Below, one piece after another: positions 58,079-64,000 of a stretch of 64,000 nt of DNA. The stretch comes from JBDTSW01 sp963799815 (GTDB taxonomy: Bacteria > Actinomycetota > Thermoleophilia > Solirubrobacterales > 70-9): positions 310,001 through 374,000 of the forward strand of contig CAWCYG010000004.1 in the NCBI GenBank assembly GCA_963799815.1, in the 5' to 3' direction. Under the pieces are notes generated by a model that saw only the letters and a program-made list of their open reading frames with translations, was not told the DNA's origin and ran no database searches. How positions within the stretch are numbered: position 1 is the stretch's first letter; every line of letters begins with the position of its first letter. Both the position numbers and the translations under genes were made by a program.

Positions 58079-58494
58079 GCCCGCTAGGCCGAGTCGAGCT
58101 GGTGCGCGCAGGGCTGACCGCGTACGAGCAGGGCGATCTCGAGGCGGCGACCAGCCGGCTCCATCCCGAGCTGGAGCTCTACGCGCCGCCCGAGATCGGC
58201 AACTCGGGAACGTTCCACGGCCACCAGGGGTGGATGGCGTGGAACGCCGCTTGGCTCGAGGCCTGGGACGAGTTTCGCCAGGAGCTGCTCTCGATCGAGC
58301 CGGTCGGCGAGACCCACGTCCTCGCGCGAGTCCACCAGCGGGCCCGCGGCCGCGGGAGCGGGGTGGAGGTCGATCGGGAGGCGACGTTCGTTTTCGACGT
58401 TCGCGATGGCCTGGCGACGTACATGGCGCTGTTCTTCGACCACGACTCGGCGGTGGAACTGGCGCGCTCCCGCGAGGCGGGGGGCCGCGACTAG
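58075..58494 (+). CDS. SnoaL-like (NTF2 fold) protein, copy 2
   Basis: A 139-residue paralogue of the upstream gene, with RAGLTAYEQGDLEAATSRLH, ELYAPPEIGNSGTFHG, WMAWNAAWLEAWDEFRQELL and RGRGSGVEVDREATFVFDV. GTG 58075 overlaps the upstream stop (GTGA). The pair arose by tandem duplication followed by divergence, and sits directly before two MaoC-type dehydratase genes. Confidence 0.75.
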   Translation: MSPLGRVELVRAGLTAYEQGDLEAATSRLHPELELYAPPEIGNSGTFHGHQGWMAWNAAWLEAWDEFRQELLSIEPVGETHVLARVHQRARGRGSGVEVDREATFVFDVRDGLATYMALFFDHDSAVELARSREAGGRD

Positions 58495-58497
58495 GAT
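58492..58497 (+). promoter_or_regulatory. -10-like TAGGAT, leaderless layout
   Basis: TANNNT hexamer ending 9 bases before ATG 58507. Its TAG is the stop codon of the SnoaL-like copy 2. Confidence 0.4.
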
Positions 58498-58506
58498 CCC
58501 GCGGTC

Positions 58507-58947
58507 ATGGCGCTGAGCACCGACGCGGTCGGCAAGGAGTGGGCGGGCGAGCCGTTCGAGGTCGAGGGCGAGCGCATCGCCCAGTACGCGGACGCCATCG
58601 GCGAGCCAAATCCGGTGCATCGCGACGCGGAGGCCGCCAAGCAGGCAGGCTTTCGCGAGCAGGTCGCGCCACCGATGTTCGCCGTGGTCTACAGCGCTCC
58701 GGCGCTGGGTCCGGCGGTCCTCGACCCTGAGGTCGGAATGAACTTCGCAAGCATGGTCCATGGCGGCCAGGAGTTCACCTGGGGCGAACCCGTTTGCGCC
58801 GGGGACAGGATCACGACGAACGTCACCTGTAAGTCGATTGATGAGCGCGCCGGCAAGGGCTTCTACGTGTTCGAGTCCGTCTCGACGAACCAGGACGGGG
58901 CCGAGACGGTGCGCGGGACCTGGACCAACATCGTCCGCGGCGTCTAG
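58507..58947 (+). CDS. MaoC-like dehydratase N-terminal-type (HadA/HadC-like)
   Basis: A hot-dog-fold protein of 146 residues. It shows the UPF0336/HadA-type features: GKEWAGEPFEVEGERIAQYA, DAIGEPNPVHRDAEAAK, APPMFAVVYSAPALGP and MVHGGQEFTWGEPVCAGDRI. In mycobacteria HadA or HadC pairs with the catalytic HadB to dehydrate beta-hydroxyacyl-ACP in fatty/mycolic acid synthesis. The paired arrangement with a MaoC-like gene next door supports a heterodimer here. The acyl substrate is unknown. Confidence 0.88.
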   Translation: MALSTDAVGKEWAGEPFEVEGERIAQYADAIGEPNPVHRDAEAAKQAGFREQVAPPMFAVVYSAPALGPAVLDPEVGMNFASMVHGGQEFTWGEPVCAGDRITTNVTCKSIDERAGKGFYVFESVSTNQDGAETVRGTWTNIVRGV

Positions 58948-58962
58948 GAGAGGAGGAACGGG

Positions 58963-59370
58963 ATGAGCGATCTTGGCGATCTGCAGGTCGGTGATGAGCT
59001 TCCGGAGCTCCGTGTCACGCCTGACGCCGGCCTCACCAAGCGCTACGCCGAGGCCTCCGGCGATCCCAACCCGATCCACCTCGACGAGGAGTTCGCGAAG
59101 AAAGTTGGCCTTCCCGGCTGCATCCTCCACGGCCTCTACTCGATGGCACAGGTCGCGAAGGCACACACGGACCTCGCGGACGGCGACCCCCGAGCGCTGA
59201 TGAGGCTGCGCGTGCAGTTCCGCGGCATGGGGTTTCCTGAGCAGGAGATCGTCGTCTCGGCCACGGTCAAGGACGCGGAGAGCGGCCGGCTCGTCACGAA
59301 GGCGGTGGCGAGGCAGGGCGACAGCAAGATCATCCGCAATGCCGAGGCGGAGCTGCAGCTCCCGTCGTAG
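58963..59370 (+). CDS. MaoC-like hydratase/dehydratase (HadB-like)
   Basis: A 135-residue hot-dog protein with the MaoC catalytic helix: YAEASGDPNPIHLDEEFAKK (Asp and His of the hydratase 2 motif) followed by VGLPGCILHGLYSMAQVAKA. It probably forms the catalytic subunit with the upstream HadA-like protein. ATG 58963 follows an AGGAGAGGAGG Shine-Dalgarno 16 bases after the upstream stop. Confidence 0.88.
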   Translation: MSDLGDLQVGDELPELRVTPDAGLTKRYAEASGDPNPIHLDEEFAKKVGLPGCILHGLYSMAQVAKAHTDLADGDPRALMRLRVQFRGMGFPEQEIVVSATVKDAESGRLVTKAVARQGDSKIIRNAEAELQLPS

Positions 59371-59419
59371 CACGCAGTCAATCCCGTGCTCGCTGTGCGG
59401 TCGCTCCGACGGGCGCTCC

Positions 59420-59425
59420 TAGAAT
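59420..59425 (+). promoter_or_regulatory. -10-like TAGAAT before hrcA
   Basis: TANNNT hexamer ending 7 bases before ATG 59433. No canonical CIRCE inverted repeat (TTAGCACTC-N9-GAGTGCTAA) is visible upstream, although hrcA operons usually have one. Confidence 0.5.
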
Positions 59426-59432
59426 CAGCTCC

Positions 59433-60458
59433 ATGCTCTCCGAGCGCCAAGAGGACATCCTCCGCGCGGTGGTGGACGCGTACCTGCGGTCCGGGCGGCC
59501 CGTCGGCTCGAAGGCCGTGGTCGCGGCCGAAGGTTTTGCCTGGAGCGCCTCAACGGTGCGCAGCGAGCTCGCTGCGTTGGAGGGTGCCGGGTATCTCACC
59601 CACCCTCACACGTCGGCGGGCCGGGTTCCGACCGACGCCGGGTACCGGTTCTACGCGGACTCGCTGCTCGCAACGGAAACGCTGCCCGCTCGGCGCGGGC
59701 CTGGCCTTGACCTCTCGAGGATGCGTCGTGAGGTCGACGAGGCGATGCGGGCCACCACGGCCGCGCTCTCGCAGATCACGGACCTGCTGGCGCTCGCCAC
59801 GGCGCCTCCGGCATCCGTCTCGCATGTCCACCGCGTTGAGGTGCTGCTGCTGCAGCCAAGGGTCGTGATGGTGATGGTGATCGCGTCAAACGGGGCGGTT
59901 ACGAAGGGCATCTACTCGTTCGATGAGGGCGTTGATCCGGGGCTCGCACAATGGGCTTCGAGCTACCTGAACGAGCGCCTCGCGGGCCTCGCGCTCGGCG
60001 CTCGGATGACCGGGTCGCGGCTTGCCGATCCCGAGCTCGGTCCGGCTGAGCGGGGCTTTCTCAACCAGATCGCAGGGGCGTTCACCGACCTCGAGCAGCG
60101 CGCGGGTGAGGACCTCTACGTGGAGGGTGCGGCGCGCCTGCTCTCGGAGGACCACGCACCCGATCTGCCTCAGGCCGATGTCCTCATGCGCACGTTGGAG
60201 CGGCGCGCCGGACTGCTGCGAGTGCTGCGCTCTGCCCTCGACGAGCGTTCGGCATTCGTCTGGATCGGCCAGGAGAACCCGGATCCAGAGCTTCGCTCGG
60301 TGAGCGTCGTCGGGGCCAACTACGGCCTGGGCTACCGCAACCTGGGAACCGTGGGCGTCGTCGGCCCATTGCGCATGGACTACGCGACGGCGATCGCCTC
60401 CGTCCGCGAGGCCGCGGGTGAGCTCTCCCGCTTCTTCGAGACGGTGTATGAGGGCTGA
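59433..60458 (+). CDS. hrcA: Heat-inducible transcription repressor HrcA
   Basis: Represses chaperone genes by binding CIRCE. The 341-residue protein has the N-terminal winged helix (LSERQEDILRAVVDAYLRSG, WSASTVRSELAALEGAGYLT, HPHTSAGRVPTDAGYRFYAD) and the C-terminal GAF-like domain ending SVVGANYGLGYRNLGTVGVV and RMDYATAIASVREAAGELSR. It overlaps dnaJ, the usual actinobacterial hrcA-dnaJ pair. Confidence 0.95.
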   Translation: MLSERQEDILRAVVDAYLRSGRPVGSKAVVAAEGFAWSASTVRSELAALEGAGYLTHPHTSAGRVPTDAGYRFYADSLLATETLPARRGPGLDLSRMRREVDEAMRATTAALSQITDLLALATAPPASVSHVHRVEVLLLQPRVVMVMVIASNGAVTKGIYSFDEGVDPGLAQWASSYLNERLAGLALGARMTGSRLADPELGPAERGFLNQIAGAFTDLEQRAGEDLYVEGAARLLSEDHAPDLPQADVLMRTLERRAGLLRVLRSALDERSAFVWIGQENPDPELRSVSVVGANYGLGYRNLGTVGVVGPLRMDYATAIASVREAAGELSRFFETVYEG

Positions 60459-61608
60459 GTCGGTGCCTCGCGACCTATACGAGGTCCTCGGAGTGGACCG
60501 GGGGGCCGGCGACGCCGAGCTGAAAAAGGCGTTCCGCAGGCTCGCCCGCGAGCTTCATCCCGACGTCAACAGGCATGATCCCGAGGCCGAGGAGAAGTTC
60601 AAGGAGGCGGCCGAGGCCTACGAGGTCCTCTCCGATGCCGAGCGGCGTCGGATCTACGACGCCTATGGCCATGAGGGACTGCGCTCCGGTGGCTGGGCGC
60701 CGCACGCCGCCGGCTTCGGGGGAGTTGAGGACATCCTCTCCAGCTTGTTCGGCCGAGGCGATCCCATGTTCGGGAACCTGTTCGGGTTCGGCTCGGCGGG
60801 TCCCGCCTCCGGCGGAGACATCGGCGTCGCGGTGGAGGTCACGCTCGAAGAGGTGCTGACCGGCGTCACCCGCGAGGTCTCCTTCGACGCGGTTTCGCTC
60901 TGCGAGCGCTGCCACGGCAACGGGGCCGAGCCGGGAACCCCGATTCACACCTGCGAGCGCTGCGGCGGTCAGGGGCAGCTGCGAGAGGTGGCGCGGACCG
61001 CCTTTGGCCAGGTGATGCGCACCGCGGCCTGCCCGACCTGCGGAGGCGAGGGCAAGGTCCCGGAGACACCCTGCGGCGAGTGCGACGGCAGGGGCAGGAC
61101 TGCGGGAGAGAAGGTCTTCGACGTCGAGATCCCGCCCGGGATCGACTCGGGGCAGCGGATCCGGATCACCGGAGCTGGGCATGCGGGCGAGGCCGGCGCA
61201 AGGCCCGGTGACCTCTACGTGGAGGTTGACGTTGCGCCTGACGAGCGCTTCGAGCGCCAGGGGGAGCATCTCATCTCGGTGGCGCGAGTTCCCGCGACGC
61301 GCGCGATGCTGGGCGGCGAGCTTGGGGTCGCCACTCTCGACGGCGAACGCACGGTCGAAATTCCGGCCGGAGCGCAGGCCGGCGAGCGCCTGGTCTTGGA
61401 CGGTCTCGGCCTGCCCTCGCTGAACGGGGCACGCCGTGGCGACCAGCACGTGGTACTCGATGTCGTCGTGCCGGGCACGCTCGACGAGGACCAGCGCGCG
61501 CTCGTGGCTCGCCTCGATGAGACCTTGCGTGACGAGAACCTCAGACCCGATGCCGGCGACGGACGCGGGCGTTGGGGCCGGCGGCGCCGGCGCCGGGCGC
61601 GACGCTGA
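60448..61608 (+). CDS. dnaJ: Chaperone protein DnaJ
   Basis: Hsp40 co-chaperone of DnaK. The 386-residue protein has the J domain (about 6-72) with the HPD motif in ARELHPDVNRHD, a Gly/Phe region (about 75-120), four zinc CxxCxGxG motifs (CERCHGNG, CERCGGQG, CPTCGGEG, CGECDGRG), and the C-terminal substrate-binding domains. ATG 60448 overlaps hrcA; GTG 60463 is an alternative start. It ends in an Arg-rich tail (RRRRRARR). Confidence 0.97.
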   Translation: MRAESVPRDLYEVLGVDRGAGDAELKKAFRRLARELHPDVNRHDPEAEEKFKEAAEAYEVLSDAERRRIYDAYGHEGLRSGGWAPHAAGFGGVEDILSSLFGRGDPMFGNLFGFGSAGPASGGDIGVAVEVTLEEVLTGVTREVSFDAVSLCERCHGNGAEPGTPIHTCERCGGQGQLREVARTAFGQVMRTAACPTCGGEGKVPETPCGECDGRGRTAGEKVFDVEIPPGIDSGQRIRITGAGHAGEAGARPGDLYVEVDVAPDERFERQGEHLISVARVPATRAMLGGELGVATLDGERTVEIPAGAQAGERLVLDGLGLPSLNGARRGDQHVVLDVVVPGTLDEDQRALVARLDETLRDENLRPDAGDGRGRWGRRRRRRARR

Positions 61609-61611
61609 CGC

Positions 61612-62439
61612 ATGGTCCGGCTCGCCGTCCGCTGCGGCCCTCAAGCCGCCGATCATGTCCTTGCCGAGCTCCTCGTCCTCGCCCCGGGTGGGGTCGAGGA
61701 AGACCACGGCCCTGGTTGGGTGGAGTACGCGATTTACGGGGCCCAAGGCGAGCTTCCGGAGCTGGACGTCCTTGAGGCGCTCGCCGGTGAGGAGCGGATC
61801 GCTGTCAGCTCACAGGCGATTCCCGACGACTGGGCGGACCGGTGGCGGGACTTCCATGAGCCGATCTTGATCGGCGATCGGGTGCTGGTGCGCCCCTCGT
61901 GGCTGCAGGGCGACTCGGATGCGCAGACGGAGATCGTTGTCGATCCGGGCCAGGCGTTTGGCACTGGTGCGCACGCGACGACGCGCATGTGCGTCGAACT
62001 GCTCCTGGAGCTGTCCGACGAGGGTGGGGCGGAGGGCTCGCTCGCTGACCTCGGCACCGGCTCGGGCGTGCTGGCCATCGCCGCCGCCAAGCTCGGCTTC
62101 GCGCCTGTCATCGCGCTCGACAATGAACTTGCCGCGATCGAGGCCGCCGAGGCGAACGCGCACGCCAACGCCGTCCGAATCGAAACGCGGCGCGCCAACC
62201 TGCGCGAGGAGGGCCCGCCCCCGGCCCGCACTCTCGTCGCGAATCTGACCGCGCCGCTTCTGCATGAGATCGCACGTGGCCTCGGCGCAAGCCGGCGCCC
62301 GGCAGCCCTGCTGTGCTCGGGGCTGCTCGATCGCGAGGTCGACGACGTCGCGGCGGAGTTCGCGAATGCCGGGCTCACCGAGCGCAGCCGCCGCCACTCC
62401 GGCGAGTGGGCGGCGCTGAGACTGGAGGCGCCGGCATGA
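61612..62439 (+). CDS. prmA: Ribosomal protein L11 methyltransferase
   Basis: Uses S-adenosylmethionine to trimethylate ribosomal protein uL11. The 275-residue protein has an N-terminal substrate-binding domain (about 1-90), the linker VDPGQAFGTGAHATTRMCVE, and the methyltransferase domain with SAM motif LADLGTGSGVLAIAAAKLGF and NLTAPLLHEIARGL. It starts 3 bases after dnaJ and overlaps murI, so it is part of the hrcA operon. Confidence 0.93.
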   Translation: MVRLAVRCGPQAADHVLAELLVLAPGGVEEDHGPGWVEYAIYGAQGELPELDVLEALAGEERIAVSSQAIPDDWADRWRDFHEPILIGDRVLVRPSWLQGDSDAQTEIVVDPGQAFGTGAHATTRMCVELLLELSDEGGAEGSLADLGTGSGVLAIAAAKLGFAPVIALDNELAAIEAAEANAHANAVRIETRRANLREEGPPPARTLVANLTAPLLHEIARGLGASRRPAALLCSGLLDREVDDVAAEFANAGLTERSRRHSGEWAALRLEAPA

Positions 62440-63266
62440 GCCTCTCGCGCGAGCTGCCCATCGCGGTGTTCGACTCGGGCGTGGGCGGCCTCACTGTGCT
62501 GCACGAGTTCCTCGTATCCCTGCCTGAGGAGGACTACGTCTACCTCGGCGACTCCGCTCACTTTCCCTACGGGACCAAGAGCGATGCGGAGCTGAGCGGC
62601 CATGTGGCCGACAACACGAGTTATCTCCTCGAACGCGGGGCGAAGCTCCTCGTCATCGCCTGCAACTCTGCCGCGAGCGCCGGGCTCGGCGCAGCTCGCG
62701 AGATCGCCTCTGAGGCCGGCGTCGAGGTGATCGCGGTCGTCGAGCCCGAGGCCGAGATCGCGGCCGCGATCACCGATTCCGGGCGCGTCGGCGTCCTCGC
62801 GACGCCCGCGACCATCCGCGGCGGCGCCTACAGGAGGGCCCTCGAGCGCGAGCGAGCCGGGCTCGAGATCACCGAGGTAGCCGCGCACGACCTGGCTCCG
62901 ATCATCCAGAACGGCTTCCCCTTCGACCAGGCGGTGGTCGACACGGCGAGAGGCCACTGCGAGCCCTTCCTGGAGGCCAACGTGGACACCGTCGTGCTCG
63001 GCTGCACCCACTTCCCGCTCGTTGCCCCGATGCTCCAGCGGGTGCTTGGTCGCGACGTTCGCCTCGTCACGGCGGGCCACGCCCTCGCAGCCAGGGCGCA
63101 GCGCGAGCTCGAGGCGCGCGGCCTCGACGCCGCCAACGGCGGCGAGGGGACCTACCGTTTCCTGTGCACCGGCGACGTGGACCAGTTCCGCGAGCTGGGC
63201 ACGCGGTTCCTGCAAATGCCCCTCGGCGAGGTGGAGCACATCGAGGTGAACGGGTCGGCAAGCTAG
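62436..63266 (+). CDS. murI: Glutamate racemase
   Basis: Makes D-glutamate for peptidoglycan. The 276-residue protein has AVFDSGVGGLTVLHEF, the pattern DSAHFPYGTKSD, and both catalytic cysteines: VIACNSAASAGLGAA (Cys about 70) and VVLGCTHFPLVAPM (Cys about 190). ATG 62436 overlaps the prmA stop. The longer open frame upstream lies inside prmA. Confidence 0.96.
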   Translation: MSLSRELPIAVFDSGVGGLTVLHEFLVSLPEEDYVYLGDSAHFPYGTKSDAELSGHVADNTSYLLERGAKLLVIACNSAASAGLGAAREIASEAGVEVIAVVEPEAEIAAAITDSGRVGVLATPATIRGGAYRRALERERAGLEITEVAAHDLAPIIQNGFPFDQAVVDTARGHCEPFLEANVDTVVLGCTHFPLVAPMLQRVLGRDVRLVTAGHALAARAQRELEARGLDAANGGEGTYRFLCTGDVDQFRELGTRFLQMPLGEVEHIEVNGSAS

Positions 63267-63281
63267 GCGCCGATGCGCGGC

Positions 63282-63287
63282 TACCCT
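63282..63287 (+). promoter_or_regulatory. -10-like TACCCT before yqeY
   Basis: TANNNT hexamer ending 6 bases before GTG 63294. Confidence 0.45.
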
Positions 63288-63293
63288 TAGCCC

Positions 63294-63725
63294 GTGGCCA
63301 TCCTTGAACAGGTCCAAGCCGATACTCGTGAGGCGATGAAGGCCGGTGAGCGCGACCGGGTGGCGGCTCTCCGCCTTCTCACCGATGCCCTGCAGAAGGA
63401 CATGAAGGAGGGCGGCTCCGATGAGGTCGCAGTGCTGCGGCGAGAGCGTAAGCGCCGCCTGGAGGCGGCGGACGCGTACGGCGAGGGCGGGAGCGATGAG
63501 CGCGCTCGGGCCGAGCGTGAGGAGGCCACCCTGATCGAGGCGTACCTGCCGGCCGAGCTCTCCGACGCGGAGCTTGCAGCGCTAGTCGATGAGGGCATCG
63601 CGCAGTCGGGCGCCTCTGGACCCCAGGGAATGGGAGAGGCCATGGGCGCCGTGATGGCGAAGGTGGACGGTCGCGCCGATGGCAAGCGGGTGAGTGCCCT
63701 CGTCAAGGAGCGCCTGGCGGCCTAG
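63294..63725 (+). CDS. yqeY: GatB/YqeY domain-containing protein
   Basis: A 143-residue protein homologous to the C-terminal helical domain of GatB. It has the family's two helical parts: an N-terminal LEQVQADTREAMKAGERDRV and AALRLLTDALQKDMKEGGSD, and the C-terminal QSGASGPQGMGEAMGAVMAK helical tail. The proposed role is RNA binding or in amidotransfer; no activity is fixed. It follows murI at an independent-looking leaderless promoter. Confidence 0.92.
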   Translation: MAILEQVQADTREAMKAGERDRVAALRLLTDALQKDMKEGGSDEVAVLRRERKRRLEAADAYGEGGSDERARAEREEATLIEAYLPAELSDAELAALVDEGIAQSGASGPQGMGEAMGAVMAKVDGRADGKRVSALVKERLAA

Positions 63726-63748
63726 AGGCCGCAGCGAACGATCAGAAC

Positions 63749-64000
63749 TTGGCTCGCAGGCAGCTCACTCTCGACAACTCCACGGCAGCGGAGCTCGCGG
63801 GCTCGGAGGACGCCGTCCTCCGGGAGCTCGAGCAGCGCCTGGGCTGCAAGATCTTCCTTCGCGGCAACGTGCTCACGCTCGACGGGGACGAAGCCGACGT
63901 TCAGGACGCCGCGACCATCGTCGACGAGCTCGTCGGGCTGGCCGAGCGCGGCCATGAGATCGCCCCCGCCACGGTCGATGTAGTCAGCGGAGCCGTCGAC
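63749..64000 (+). CDS. PhoH-like ATPase, N-terminal part (runs off the window)
   Basis: The frame from TTG 63749 runs to the window edge, giving 84 residues. It begins MARRQLTLDNSTAAELAGSE and then has the PhoH-type KH-like segment (LEQRLGCKIFLRGNVLTLDG) that precedes the P-loop ATPase domain. PhoH-like proteins are predicted RNA-related ATPases. Only the N-terminal domain is present here, so the ATPase motifs cannot be checked. Confidence 0.75.
   Translation, partial: MARRQLTLDNSTAAELAGSEDAVLRELEQRLGCKIFLRGNVLTLDGDEADVQDAATIVDELVGLAERGHEIAPATVDVVSGAVD

Noticed and set aside
59371..59432. CIRCE operator upstream of hrcA
   Set aside because: Looked for TTAGCACTC-N9-GAGTGCTAA. Only scattered partial matches such as GTGCTCGC exist, without a proper inverted repeat.

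Overview
This 64 kb window is a GC-rich bacterial chromosome segment that reads as Actinomycetota. My best guess is the class Thermoleophilia (Solirubrobacterales-like): rod-shape genes mreBCD/mrdA/rodA run directly into an RNase E/G gene, rplU-rpmA-obg and proB-proA-nadD-rsfS, and there are HadA/HadB-like dehydratases and many short unknown acidic or secreted proteins. The class is an inference; no rRNA is present. Almost everything is housekeeping. I see no prophage, insertion sequence, integron, CRISPR array or recognisable defence island.

Layout. 1-5.7 kb: small unknown genes, a two-domain sulfurtransferase, then a minus-strand run (Nudix hydrolase, a frameshifted SDR, OsmC, cobalamin adenosyltransferase, DUF1015). 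5.8-7.5 kb: tRNA-Pro, tRNA-Arg and tRNA-His around a sparse stretch with a zinc-ribbon microprotein, a LexA-box-like site and a DUF2510-like remnant. 7.6-16.3 kb: accessory genes (chromate transporter, DUF2283, ECF sigma factor coupled to an O6-methylguanine methyltransferase, HTH protein, LemA, HD hydrolase, CorA, CtaG-like, spermidine-synthase-like membrane protein). 16.3-21.6 kb: tig, clpP and clpX, with two secreted proteins between clpP and clpX. 21.6-28.6 kb: aldo/keto reductase, valS, folC, zinc-ribbon membrane protein, ndk, maf. 28.7-42.1 kb: the elongasome, RNase E/G, ribosomal-protein, Obg and proline/NAD block. 42.1-46.2 kb: flavin monooxygenase, GNAT, a DivIVA-like coiled-coil protein, tRNA-Ala, unknowns. 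46.3-64 kb: leuS, cupin, acylphosphatase, comEA-comEC-holA, rpsT, murJ, lepA, two SnoaL-like paralogues, two MaoC-type dehydratases, hrcA-dnaJ-prmA-murI-yqeY and the start of a PhoH-like gene.

Expression logic. Two patterns recur. Inside operons, start and stop codons overlap (ATGA/GTGA/TTGA), usually without a Shine-Dalgarno sequence. At operon heads, a TANNNT hexamer ends only 6-9 bases before the start codon in at least sixteen genes with ATG, GTG or TTG starts on both strands, plus one with an inferred ATC start. That is the layout of leaderless transcripts. Several reading frames also need an unusual start: CTG for clpX with a strong Shine-Dalgarno, and ATC for three genes.

Caution on sequence quality: leuS, which is essential, is broken by a single-base frameshift, and an SDR gene and an HTH gene show similar one-base shifts. 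Indel errors in the assembly are the simplest explanation, so frame-dependent conclusions should be checked against reads. I did not find a clearly new multi-gene system. The most unusual signals are the leaderless promoter grammar, the candidate ATC starts, and the ECF-sigma/methyltransferase pair.
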